The notes under the pieces are model-generated. The model was not told where the DNA came from. It made no database searches and saw only the letters and a list, made by a program, of their open reading frames with translations. The position numbers and the translations under genes were made by a program. Positions 1 through 8,184 of a DNA stretch of 8,844 nucleotides are shown here, piece by piece; the stretch's first letter is position 1, and each line of letters starts with the position of its first letter. Location: NCBI GenBank assembly GCA_035574455.1, contig DATLYT010000103.1, forward strand, positions 1 through 8,844. The letters are read 5' to 3'. Source of the DNA: DATLYT01 sp035574455 (GTDB taxonomy: Bacteria; Bacteroidota; Ignavibacteria; UBA10030).

Positions 1-20
1 TAAGTTGATACCTATGCGTT

Positions 21-1280
21 TCATACAATCCTACCAGATTGCACAACCTCAGCGGTTGCCGAGTTCAGCAAAGCATGATATTGCTCAATTACCGCTCGGT
101 ATGAGTAGTTCTGCTCAACAACGGAGCGCGCGCGGCGGGTAGTCTCGCTTAAACTGTCTCTTTGTGTATAGGCCCTTACCAAGGCATCCTGAAGACCGTC
201 TATGTCCTTCGGTTCCACAATCCACCCTACGCTAGCCTCACGGATAATCATGGCAAGCTCGGAGTCTTTCCCGGTAACAGCAATGATCGGCTTACCGGCT
301 GCCAGGACATTATACATCCTGCTGGGGACAGAGACACCTACCATCCCGGGGACGAATGATATGATGGACACATCGCACGCATTGAGTGAGATGTTCAGGT
401 CGGAACGCTTCTGGGGCGGAAGCACCGTCACATTGGTCAGCCTCCACCGCTCAATCGTGGCTTTCACTGAAGCTTGCTTTGCACCCGATCCTATGAACAG
501 AAAGTGGATTTCTGCGTGGTTCTGCATTCGCCTTGCAACCTCGATGATGCTCTCAAGATCGTGGGTCCTTCCCATGTTTCCGGAATACTGGACGACGAAT
601 TTCTCGGACAAGCCGAGTTTCTGTAGCAACGGATTCTCGCTTCGAGGGAGAGGGTGGATGTGGTCAAGATCGGCCCAGTTGGGAATAACGACAGTGCGCG
701 ACCGGCAGGAAGGAGCCTTCTTCTCTACCAGCGATTTCATGTCTCGACCAAGTACTACAATTGCATCAACGGCTTGGTACAAGCGTCGATGCACTGCTTG
801 CAAAAGTCGGTAGAAGATCGACCTGGGATGCAGGATACTCGCCGCCGCCATCGCCTCGGGATAGACATCCTCGATACGTAACACTAACCTGGCTTTTCGA
901 AGCTTGCACACGACGAGCGCGACAAACGGAAGGGTCGGCGGATTTGTAACGACGAATACACGATCACCGGGACGTACTTTCAGTAGCGCATTCATGAAAA
1001 TGGAAAGGCTAATGGTCGTCAGGTTCATGAGCCTGAAAGCAAGCACGTCCTTATTGAGGGCAGTTGCTGCACATCGGTGAATCCTGACGCCTCGGTACAC
1101 TTCATCTTTTGGCGCAATGGTGCCGCGGGCTGCGTATGTCGGCTGCGCACACAGCACGCGAACATCAAAAGCCTCTGCCAGCCCTTCCGCGAGTCCCGTC
1201 ACGTAATACCCCGTGGCGGAGTCTTCGGGATAGTAAAGCTCTGAAAGAATCCACAATTTTTGTTCTGGCCGATTAACCAT
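21..1280 (-). CDS. Family 4 glycosyltransferase, WbuB-like
   Basis: This 419-residue protein very likely transfers a sugar from a nucleotide-sugar donor onto the growing lipid-linked repeat unit at the cytoplasmic face of the inner membrane. It has the two-domain GT-B layout. The N-terminal acceptor domain opens with YYPEDSATGYY at residues 16-26, the hallmark of WbuB-like GT4 enzymes, and carries DVYPE at 138-142 and VIPNW at 198-202. The C-terminal donor domain shows QYSGNMG (231-237), FIGSGA (262-267) and VPSRMYNVLAAGKP (318-331). The residue that is often the second Glu of the EX7E motif is Asn324 here; as I recall, related WbuB-like proteins also vary at this site. There is no signal peptide. 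The ATG is supported by an in-frame TAA eight codons upstream with no other start between them, but no Shine-Dalgarno sequence is visible. It lies 43 bases after the flippase gene and is the last gene in the window. The exact donor and acceptor cannot be read from the sequence. Confidence 0.93.
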   Translation of the reverse strand: MVNRPEQKLWILSELYYPEDSATGYYVTGLAEGLAEAFDVRVLCAQPTYAARGTIAPKDEVYRGVRIHRCAATALNKDVLAFRLMNLTTISLSIFMNALLKVRPGDRVFVVTNPPTLPFVALVVCKLRKARLVLRIEDVYPEAMAAASILHPRSIFYRLLQAVHRRLYQAVDAIVVLGRDMKSLVEKKAPSCRSRTVVIPNWADLDHIHPLPRSENPLLQKLGLSEKFVVQYSGNMGRTHDLESIIEVARRMQNHAEIHFLFIGSGAKQASVKATIERWRLTNVTVLPPQKRSDLNISLNACDVSIISFVPGMVGVSVPSRMYNVLAAGKPIIAVTGKDSELAMIIREASVGWIVEPKDIDGLQDALVRAYTQRDSLSETTRRARSVVEQNYSYRAVIEQYHALLNSATAEVVQSGRIV

Positions 1281-1323
1281 TCTTGTTCGTGTCGTTTAAT
1301 AACCGATATCCCGCTTCCTGCAC

Positions 1324-2745
1324 CTATCGACGCAGACGAACAAATGACCCGGCATAGTATCGAAGTTCTTTAACTGATACTACGCGAAAAAGTATGAGCG
1401 AAGCTACATACACAGCACCACCTACCGGGATGAGAGCAAGAATATGAAACGGGAGGAACTTCAGCATCAAGCCCATGATTACAGAAGCACCAACGGGTCC
1501 AGCTATCAGATTGAAAAACTGCTTTCCTTCCATCACGCCCGATTGCACAAAAAAATACACACACAGCCCCAGTTCGCTCACCAGGGATACGATGATCGGA
1601 GCCGGCAACCCCACCTGTGGTACGAGCGCAAAATTGCCGCCCACATTCAATAAGCCTGCAGCAACGTAGCCGCGCAGGTAAGCTTTCTCACTTTTTCCTG
1701 CAAGCAGCACGTTCTCGAACACCACGCGTATCATAACTATGGAGACAATCCAGATGCCCGACCGTAACACGTTGCTGGCACTGGCATACGCCGGCGGATA
1801 GAGGAATTGCATGAGGGAGTCGGCAAGCGCCATCCCTCCAACCCCAACAGGTACAGCAACAATAGCGAACCAGCGAACCAAGCGTGCAACCACAGCAGAA
1901 AGGTCTCCTTCCCCTGTTGAGTGTGCTCTCACGAGCATCGGAAGAATGGCATTGGATGCCGCAACAACAACGAACGCCCAGAGAAAAAGAATGATTTTGT
2001 AGGCTGAAGAGAACAGGCCAACATCATAGTCTGGTCGGTACAGTCCTAAGGCGAACGTTCCAAAGTTGTAGTTTACCTGAGTTACGAGCGAACCAATGGC
2101 AAGGGGCAGTGCAGCTAAGAACAGGGGTCGCAGAGCTTGCACCCGTAAACCAGAACCAGATGCTGGGAACTGCCTTCGGTAAATAAGAAACAGTGCCAGG
2201 GTGGCGGCGACGATACCGGCAACGTAGTACGCGGCGGCCTGCACAACGTGTTGAGCTGATGCGACAAAACCAAATACCAGCGCTGCGAATACAACGCCAC
2301 GCAACACACGCCCGATTGCTACGATCTCCATACGCTCGAGACCCTGAAAAACCCATTCCAAGAGAACCGCCGAACTGAGAATGCTGAGACCGAAGACAAT
2401 AATGAGATGCTTCTCAGCTGCCGACCTTCCCAGCAGCACTGCAAACATCACCAGCAGGACGAACGAGACTGATGCAGTGACGGCTCGCATCAGGGATATA
2501 GTACGGACTAACTTTGGCACAACATCTCTGTTGCTGGCTACCTCGCGTGTGCCGAGTGTCTGCAACCCAAAATCGGCCAGGTAAAGAAAGTAAAGAGAGA
2601 CCACCTGTGCGAACGAAAAACGACCAAAGCCCTCCGGCCCCAGCACCCGAGCCAGATGCACGAGCGCTGCCAATGCAAGTACCTGTCCGATAACGTTGGA
2701 GAGGAAAAGAAATAGGAAGTTCCTGGTGAGTTGCTGAGAAGTCAC
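1324..2745 (-). CDS. wzx: Wzx-type polysaccharide flippase (MOP superfamily)
   Basis: This 473-residue, strongly hydrophobic protein looks like a polysaccharide-synthesis membrane protein of the MOP superfamily, which flips undecaprenyl-diphosphate-linked repeat units from the cytoplasmic to the periplasmic face of the inner membrane. About 12-14 hydrophobic segments run through its length, which is normal for the family. The N-terminus is typical: a first membrane helix near residues 8-30, then ARVLGPEGFGRFSFAQ (32-47), YLADFGLQTLGTREVA (55-70) and EWVFQGLERME (130-140). These motifs resemble Wzx/RfbX transporters rather than MATE drug exporters. Translation starts at GTG: an in-frame TGA lies two codons upstream and the first internal Met is around residue 86, already past the first helices. 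No Shine-Dalgarno match is visible. It follows the Wzy gene by 27 bases. The family assignment is firm; substrate specificity cannot be read. Confidence 0.93.
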   Translation of the reverse strand: MTSQQLTRNFLFLFLSNVIGQVLALAALVHLARVLGPEGFGRFSFAQVVSLYFLYLADFGLQTLGTREVASNRDVVPKLVRTISLMRAVTASVSFVLLVMFAVLLGRSAAEKHLIIVFGLSILSSAVLLEWVFQGLERMEIVAIGRVLRGVVFAALVFGFVASAQHVVQAAAYYVAGIVAATLALFLIYRRQFPASGSGLRVQALRPLFLAALPLAIGSLVTQVNYNFGTFALGLYRPDYDVGLFSSAYKIILFLWAFVVVAASNAILPMLVRAHSTGEGDLSAVVARLVRWFAIVAVPVGVGGMALADSLMQFLYPPAYASASNVLRSGIWIVSIVMIRVVFENVLLAGKSEKAYLRGYVAAGLLNVGGNFALVPQVGLPAPIIVSLVSELGLCVYFFVQSGVMEGKQFFNLIAGPVGASVIMGLMLKFLPFHILALIPVGGAVYVASLILFRVVSVKELRYYAGSFVRLRR

Positions 2746-2772
2746 AAATCAGCACGGCATGATGACTTAGGT

Positions 2773-4122
2773 TTAGTTGTCTGTTGGTACGAGATTATCC
2801 CAACTATCCTTTGTCTCCGTCGTTTGACGAAAAAGCGATGGCCCTGTCGACAAAGCAAGAAGCATCGCCAATTCAAGCCACACCAGGTCAATGTACCAGA
2901 GATCGACAGTCGTCAATAGAACCAGAAGACTGATGACGCTCCAAGAGTAGATATGCACCAACGGGTCCCGAGTTCGATTCCGCCAACCAGTAGAGAGAAT
3001 AGCCCACAAGAAACAAGCGAAAGGGATAAATCCTACTATGCCTACGTCGGTAAGGAACGTCAACCAAATGTTCAAGGGAGTGTGCATAAGTTCTTTGTCG
3101 ACAAAAATACCCATTGACGGGTAATGAAATGCAAATCCACCGGGACCAACACCAACCCATGGGTTTTCCCAGAATACGAGAACCCCGACATATCCACTGA
3201 AAACACGTGCAAGAGTAGATAGATCAGCCAAACCAACTGCTCTCTCGGCCCTTGCCAGCAGGAAATCGCCAATCGGTGAGAGTAAAATGAGTGAGAAGAC
3301 AACGCAAATCACACTGATGACCAACAGGCTCACCTTAGGGGAGCTCTTCAAGGATAGGATTGCGACGAGCAGTACAGTTGCTGCCAAGGCAAGGATGGCG
3401 GTCAGCGTAAAGTTGGCACTGAAGGCCAAAAGGAGGACGATCATCACGCTGATGTGCAGCCACTTCTTCCCAAAGACGTATATCTTGTGCCGAAACGCGA
3501 ATGTGGCCTTGACGAGTAATGGAACGAGATAGAATCCAAAGTACGATGGTTCGTTGAATACGCTCGATGCACGGAAGATTTGTTCCCTTCCCATGCGGAA
3601 GATATTGTTGCGAAGCTGGAAAGCCTCGTTCGTCGGTTGAAATGTTATTGATGTATTGGACAGGGCTTGAAGCGACACCTGAAGTAATCCGAAAAGGGAC
3701 AATAACAACCCGACAACGAGTTGCAGTTCAAGCAAACGCACAAACGCACTACGCGGAATACTGACCAAATGATGAACAAGAACGACTAGAGTAAAGACCA
3801 TTACTGCCAATCGAAGGTCAATGGCCAATGCACGCTGCAGCGGTGTTCTCCCTGCCCAGCTGTTGCTCGGATCCTGAATCGCGATCACAGCAGTTGAAAG
3901 CAGGTAAAAAACTAACAGCACAGATATGTAGGTCAACGCCTTGTGCCACCACAGGCGGCCGAATTGTTCGATCACGTCAAGCGTCATCAAAACGCCTAAA
4001 AGAGCTGCCACCCAGTTTGCAGCGGTGTCCCTTCCGGTCGCAATCGAGAACACAAAGAAGGGAGTGAGTATCGTATAGCAATACAGGAGCAGCATCCTGG
4101 GCTGTGCGTACAACCAAACCAT
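2773..4122 (-). CDS. Wzy-type polysaccharide polymerase / O-antigen ligase family membrane protein
   Basis: This multi-pass inner-membrane protein of 449 residues most likely joins flipped repeat units into polymer in the periplasm (Wzy role). The family also includes WaaL ligases, which share the fold; the flanking flippase and co-polymerase genes favour the polymerase. There are about 10-12 hydrophobic segments. Family-like motifs are RASSVFNEPSYFGFYL at residues 184-199 (Arg184 and Glu191 stand out), ENPWVGVGPGGF (319-330) and HTPLNIWLTFLTDVG (347-361), matching the R..F.EPS, NP..G.G and H..L.....G patterns of Wzy_C-type proteins. I chose the ATG at 4120-4122, 19 bases after the Wzz stop. 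The reading frame stays open up to a TTG at 4258-4260, but that would add 46 polar residues lying wholly inside or just after the 3' end of the Wzz gene, ahead of the first membrane helix. No Shine-Dalgarno sequence is seen. G+C is low here (25 of 60 bases at 3601-3660). Confidence 0.88.
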   Translation of the reverse strand: MVWLYAQPRMLLLYCYTILTPFFVFSIATGRDTAANWVAALLGVLMTLDVIEQFGRLWWHKALTYISVLLVFYLLSTAVIAIQDPSNSWAGRTPLQRALAIDLRLAVMVFTLVVLVHHLVSIPRSAFVRLLELQLVVGLLLSLFGLLQVSLQALSNTSITFQPTNEAFQLRNNIFRMGREQIFRASSVFNEPSYFGFYLVPLLVKATFAFRHKIYVFGKKWLHISVMIVLLLAFSANFTLTAILALAATVLLVAILSLKSSPKVSLLVISVICVVFSLILLSPIGDFLLARAERAVGLADLSTLARVFSGYVGVLVFWENPWVGVGPGGFAFHYPSMGIFVDKELMHTPLNIWLTFLTDVGIVGFIPFACFLWAILSTGWRNRTRDPLVHIYSWSVISLLVLLTTVDLWYIDLVWLELAMLLALSTGPSLFRQTTETKDSWDNLVPTDN

Positions 4123-4141
4123 AACTACTTGATATTTGCAG

Positions 4142-5395
4142 TCAACGGAATAGATTTCTCCAGTGCAGTTCTCGTTTGATGAAGTCAATCTTCCCTTTAT
4201 CCGTTTCAGACAATCGGGATAGGGATGTGCTGTGCCGCTCTTGATAAAAGCAGAAGACAAAGCCTAAGAGTGCGCATAGCATGACAATGATCAAAGATAG
4301 CAGAAGTCTCTTTGGTTTCGACGGCTTTTCCGACGGAACAGCGGAATCAAGGATCAGGACCGTTGGCGTGTTTCTTTGTTCTTCAATCTTGGCTTGTTCA
4401 TAAATTGGCACTAACAGCTCGAGAATCTTTCCTTGAATCTCCACCTCGCGGTAGCGTCGGAGATACTCGATGCCAATCTCAGGGGCTTTGGCCAATGGCG
4501 GAATCACATCGGCGACGATTTCGCTTGTCTCCTGCCCATTCAGTATTCCCTTTAATTGCTTTCTCAGCTCCCGCAGCTCGATCTGCACCTTTTGACGGTC
4601 AGGGTTATCAGCAGTAGTAGAATTCGAAAGTACGCCAAGTTCAATTTCCTTGAGTACGACCTGCGACTGCAAAGTAGCCGCAGCTGTAACAGCAGCTTTC
4701 ATCTGTTCCGGGACAGAAAAAATCTTGTATCGCTGCTGAAATTGCTTGTACTCCTCCTCAGCCTTCTGAAGATCGCTCAGGTTCTGCTTGTATCGGCGTT
4801 CGATAAATTCACGATTGCTTCTTGCCTCAGCATTTGAGATTTCCGCGTAAACCTTGTCTAGTTTTTCCACCAAGAAGTTTGCAATCTGTGCAGCTCTCTG
4901 AGGGTCGGTATCATAGGCCACAATTTCAAGCGATACATCCTGCTTTCCTCTAACGACCTCGATATTCGTCCGCAGCTCCTTAACCGCCTTCTCGATGCTG
5001 TCAACGTCGTAGACGTCCATCAACTTGAACTGTGTTACCACGTCTTCAAGAACGCGCCGGCTCAGCAATATTGTTTGGAAGTCTGCAAGGTCGTCCGCAG
5101 GCAAAGCTCCGATTCCCAAACTCCTCAGTGAGGATGTTGCCCGCGTAAAGGAACCAAGCATCCCCAACATGTTTTTCTGTTTGGGAGGGAGTATAGAGGC
5201 AGTTGACTTGTACCAACGCGGAATAACCACCCAAAACAAGATGGCACAAAGAGCCACCGATCCGATGATTATCTTAAGTATGAGTTTCTTGTACTTGGCT
5301 GCAATAAATACATAATCAAGCAGATTTAGGCTGCGGACCGGCTCCACTCCCAAATCGGTCGAGCTTTGTGCATCATGTGAAGGAGTTGAAGACAT
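4142..5395 (-). CDS. Wzz-type chain-length determinant / polysaccharide co-polymerase, no kinase domain
   Basis: This 417-residue inner-membrane protein should control polymer length and connect the Wzy polymerase to the outer-membrane exporter. It has the Wzz architecture: a cytoplasmic N-terminus, a first membrane helix near residues 38-58, a periplasmic domain of about 300 residues, and a second helix near 363-384. The proline-rich motif AVPSEKPSKPKR (352-363) just before the second helix is a hallmark of the family. Helical, charged stretches near 190-225 and 260-285 are probably coiled coils. The tail after the second helix is only about 33 residues, with no Walker A motif and no tyrosine cluster, so it is not a Wzc-like BY-kinase. 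The periplasmic domain is larger than in classical O-antigen Wzz proteins of roughly 320-370 residues. The ATG has no well-placed Shine-Dalgarno (GAGG lies 12 bases upstream). G+C is low compared with the preceding gene (25 of 60 bases at 5221-5280). Confidence 0.93.
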   Translation of the reverse strand: MSSTPSHDAQSSTDLGVEPVRSLNLLDYVFIAAKYKKLILKIIIGSVALCAILFWVVIPRWYKSTASILPPKQKNMLGMLGSFTRATSSLRSLGIGALPADDLADFQTILLSRRVLEDVVTQFKLMDVYDVDSIEKAVKELRTNIEVVRGKQDVSLEIVAYDTDPQRAAQIANFLVEKLDKVYAEISNAEARSNREFIERRYKQNLSDLQKAEEEYKQFQQRYKIFSVPEQMKAAVTAAATLQSQVVLKEIELGVLSNSTTADNPDRQKVQIELRELRKQLKGILNGQETSEIVADVIPPLAKAPEIGIEYLRRYREVEIQGKILELLVPIYEQAKIEEQRNTPTVLILDSAVPSEKPSKPKRLLLSLIIVMLCALLGFVFCFYQERHSTSLSRLSETDKGKIDFIKRELHWRNLFR

Positions 5396-5477
5396 CGAAA
5401 GGAAAACCCTCAGGTGGTTTATCTCAACAGAGACGTTGATGCTAATTCAGGTACTTGTGTACTTGCGTTCTCTTCCA
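5396..5477 (-). other. 82-base gap between the export gene and the Wzz gene
   Basis: This is the widest gap inside the block. It holds no open frame of note. On the minus strand there is a short direct repeat, AAGTAC-AC-AAGTAC, near its upstream end, but no stem-loop followed by a T-run, so I see no terminator. It sits where G+C drops from about 60% to about 42%. An internal promoter here is possible, but I could not identify convincing -35 and -10 boxes. Confidence 0.4.
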
Positions 5478-7178
5478 TCACTTCGTCAGATTGTTGATCA
5501 ACAATGCAATTGTCGCTGCTGTGCCGACGATACCGGCAATTTGCGCCCAGACGTTGAGATGGTAGGCAAACGGGTATTCACGATCTTTCGGCACCCAGAT
5601 GAAATCACCGTCTTCGATCGTTGTGTCCGATGGATCGAACCAGATGCGTGTGTTGCCCTTGATGACTTTTACATCACCGCTCCGGGCGTCGGCGGCAAAG
5701 CCTCCAGCTTTTTCGATGTAGTAGCGATAGTCCTTTTCCGGAACGTACTCCACGTGTCCGGGCGAAAGCACCTGGCCGAAGACGTACACGGTCCTGCTTT
5801 TGGTCGGCACACGAATAACGTCATAGTTCCGTAGTGTCACGTCCTGCGTGCTATCGCCGAGCACGAAAAGTTTGTAGAAGTCGACCGAGACAAGCTCGCC
5901 CTTCAGGCGGAGCGCGGTTTCGGTGAGGTAGTAAGCGGTATCCTGCACACCCAAACTGCTTCGCTGACTCAGAAGCTGTTCGCGAACAGCATCTTCGGGC
6001 GGACTGCTGGGCGAGATGCGTGCCCGCGTCAGTGTTGCAGCCTTGATGTTGGCTTCAGGTGTGAACCCTCCGGCAGCTTTGATGACTTCAGAGAGTTTGG
6101 TGGTGTTCAGTGTAATAGGATAATGCCCGGGCTGTTGCACGGCGCCCTCCACTGCAACAATGAATGTCTGCCGGCGTTCGGGGATTTCAGGTACGAACAG
6201 CCGATCGCCCGGGCGTAGCGCAATGTTCGGTTCCTTCCCGGCTAGAATTGCCACAGGATTCACGTGCAGTGTTTCCTTCGCCGTGGCATCCGCTGTCAGT
6301 CGCGTGAGTACCGCGTGCTGTGAATCCGCCGTGACTTTGAACCCGAAGCCCATCGCGATCAGGTCGGTGAGGCTGTCGCCGGGGACGAACTCGAAGCTCC
6401 CCATGCGGCGTACTCCTCCCGATATTCCGATAGCCAGCGTCATCTGCACCCTGGAAGGCACCCACACCTGATCCCCCTCTTGCAGGTACGGGTTGTATTT
6501 TCCGTTCCCTGTGGCCTGATATTTCACCAGATCTGCTCGCACGCGTTCGCCGTTCCTTCGCTGGATGATGATGTTGCGCAACGAAGGTGAACTCCGCAGG
6601 CGGTTGATGAGGTCAATGTATTCATTCACGTTGGTGGCGGTCGCGGGCAACGCGTTGGCGGTGGCAATCAGGTTGTCCACACGTTGGAGCGAGTTCATTT
6701 CGAACTTTGTTTCGTTCAACACGTCGCCGGAAATCTGCACGACGATCTTGCGCGGTGCCAGCAACGTTAGGGTGACCTCCGAGTTGGTGTAGCGGCGGGC
6801 AACCATCGCTGCAACCGTCTTCTTCACCTGTTCCAGGGTCTGATCCCGAACCTGTGCAACTCCGACGTTGGGAATAAGGAGTGTTCCTTCCGGTGTTACC
6901 GTCAATTGGTGCTCAACCGGCATGCTCGACCAGATGTTGAGCGCAAAGACATCGCCCGGACCGACAACATACGCGGAAGGGTCAACGGGGGCGTCGAGAG
7001 CGAAACTCTTCCCGGTAAGTTGTGCAACATCGGTTCGCGTCTCGGGACGCATCTTCAGCAAGTCGGGTATCGAAAGCGAGCCCGGCAATTGCGCACGTGC
7101 CGGCGACCCAATCAACGTTCCGACGCAGACCAGAAGGGCAACGATCCCTTTTATACTTCTTTCTCGATCACGCCACAT
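5478..7178 (-). CDS. Wza-like outer-membrane polysaccharide export protein with SLBB repeats
   Basis: This 566-residue secreted protein should form the periplasmic and outer-membrane channel for the polymer (OPX family). From the ATG at 7176-7178 it begins with a clear signal peptide: a charged start, a hydrophobic core, and a signal peptidase I site after ARA (27-29). There is no lipobox cysteine, unlike E. coli Wza, which is a lipoprotein. The Poly_export domain spans about 70-142 (YVVGPGDVFALNIW). SLBB-like segments follow at about 147-178, 248-279, 339-385 and 464-508; most units end in a GD..WVP-like motif, as in EGDQVWVP, PGDRLFVP and DGDFIWVP. A hydrophobic helix near 541-563 lies four residues from the C-terminus, a possible outer-membrane span. 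A TTG eight codons further upstream is in frame, but the ATG gives the better signal peptide and a weak AAGAAG sits seven bases before it. The gene overlaps the end of rmlB by 11 bases, suggesting translational coupling. Confidence 0.93.
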   Translation of the reverse strand: MWRDRERSIKGIVALLVCVGTLIGSPARAQLPGSLSIPDLLKMRPETRTDVAQLTGKSFALDAPVDPSAYVVGPGDVFALNIWSSMPVEHQLTVTPEGTLLIPNVGVAQVRDQTLEQVKKTVAAMVARRYTNSEVTLTLLAPRKIVVQISGDVLNETKFEMNSLQRVDNLIATANALPATATNVNEYIDLINRLRSSPSLRNIIIQRRNGERVRADLVKYQATGNGKYNPYLQEGDQVWVPSRVQMTLAIGISGGVRRMGSFEFVPGDSLTDLIAMGFGFKVTADSQHAVLTRLTADATAKETLHVNPVAILAGKEPNIALRPGDRLFVPEIPERRQTFIVAVEGAVQQPGHYPITLNTTKLSEVIKAAGGFTPEANIKAATLTRARISPSSPPEDAVREQLLSQRSSLGVQDTAYYLTETALRLKGELVSVDFYKLFVLGDSTQDVTLRNYDVIRVPTKSRTVYVFGQVLSPGHVEYVPEKDYRYYIEKAGGFAADARSGDVKVIKGNTRIWFDPSDTTIEDGDFIWVPKDREYPFAYHLNVWAQIAGIVGTAATIALLINNLTK

Positions 7179-8181
7179 GGTATTGCTTCTTATAGTATTC
7201 AAGGTATTCGCCCGTCATCACCCGTTTCCACCACGATTGATGGGTGAGATACCACTCGACCGTTTCGCGCAATCCTTCCTCGAACGTTCTGCGCGGCGAC
7301 CATCCTGTTTCCCGCATGATCTTCGATGCGTCGATAGCGTAGCGACGGTCATGACCCGGGCGATCTTTCACGAAGGTGATGAGACCTTCAGGTTTGTTCA
7401 GAAGTTTCAGGATCAGCCTGACGATATCAATGTTGTGCCACTCGTTGTTGCCGCCGATGTTGTAGACTTCGCCGATTCTTCCTTTCTGTAAAACGAGATC
7501 GAGAGCGGCGCAATGATCCTCTACGTGCAACCAATCACGCACGTTCATGCCGTCGCCATACACGGGCAGGGGCTTGTCGCTCAACGCATTCACGATCATC
7601 AGCGGGATGAGCTTCTCGGGGAACTGGTACGGTCCGTAGTTGTTCGAGCACCGCGTGACAATGACGGGCACGCCGTGCGTGTGCTGGTAGGCAAGCGCCA
7701 GAAGGTCTGAGGCGGCCTTGCTGGCCGAGTAAGGGCTGTTGGGATGCAGGGGTGTTTCTTCGGTAAACTTGCCCGTCGGACCCAGCGAGCCGTACACCTC
7801 GTCGGTCGAAACGTGAACGAAGCGCTGAACGCCGCAGTCCTTCGCCGCATCCAGGAGAACGTGCGTACCGACAACGTTTGTCTGAATGAATTGCGCCGAG
7901 CCGAGGATACTGCGGTCAACGTGCGACTCCGCCGCCAAGTGCACGATGCTGTCAATGGCGTACTTTTTCAGGATCTCCTCTACGAGCGGTCGGTCGCAGA
8001 TATCACCCTTCACGAAGCGATAGTTGGGGTTTCCCTCCACGTCCTCGAGGTTTTCGAGATTGCCCGCGTACGTCAGCTTGTCCAGATTTACCACCAGCAC
8101 ATCGGCATGATGACGCAGCATGTGGCGCACGAAATTGCTGCCGATGAATCCCGCCCCGCCGGTAACCAAAAGGTTCTTCAT
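7168..8181 (-). CDS. rfbB: dTDP-glucose 4,6-dehydratase (RmlB)
   Basis: This cytoplasmic enzyme of the extended short-chain dehydrogenase family converts dTDP-glucose to dTDP-4-keto-6-deoxyglucose using bound NAD, the second step of dTDP-rhamnose synthesis and a branch point to other 6-deoxysugars. At 337 residues it has normal length. The NAD-binding motif TGGAGFIG is at 7-14. The catalytic set is complete: Thr126-Asp127-Glu128 within VSTDEVYG, and Tyr151 and Lys155 in YSASK. Further family signatures are HLAAESHVDRS (81-91), CSNNYGPYQFPEKLIP (178-193), RDWLHVEDH and RPGHDRRYAID, the last distinctive for RmlB over other sugar-nucleotide epimerases. The ATG starts three bases after the preceding stop. 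Its Shine-Dalgarno GGAG lies six bases before the ATG and inside the last codons of the preceding gene, a coupled arrangement. Sampled G+C is about 62%. RmlA and RmlD are not in this window. Confidence 0.97.
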   Translation of the reverse strand: MKNLLVTGGAGFIGSNFVRHMLRHHADVLVVNLDKLTYAGNLENLEDVEGNPNYRFVKGDICDRPLVEEILKKYAIDSIVHLAAESHVDRSILGSAQFIQTNVVGTHVLLDAAKDCGVQRFVHVSTDEVYGSLGPTGKFTEETPLHPNSPYSASKAASDLLALAYQHTHGVPVIVTRCSNNYGPYQFPEKLIPLMIVNALSDKPLPVYGDGMNVRDWLHVEDHCAALDLVLQKGRIGEVYNIGGNNEWHNIDIVRLILKLLNKPEGLITFVKDRPGHDRRYAIDASKIMRETGWSPRRTFEEGLRETVEWYLTHQSWWKRVMTGEYLEYYKKQYHVA

Positions 8182-8184
8182 GCG

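Noticed and set aside
1..20. Possible transcription terminator after the last gene
   Set aside because: Only 20 bases are available and they form no hairpin; the locus may simply continue beyond the window.
202..813. A 203-codon plus-strand frame opposite the glycosyltransferase
   Set aside because: It lies wholly inside a clear GT4 gene and its translation is rich in Ser, Arg, Thr and Met with no motif.
5396..5477. Possible terminator or attenuator in the gap between the export and Wzz genes
   Set aside because: I looked for a G+C-rich stem followed by a T-run on the minus strand and found only a short AAGTAC direct repeat, not a stem-loop.
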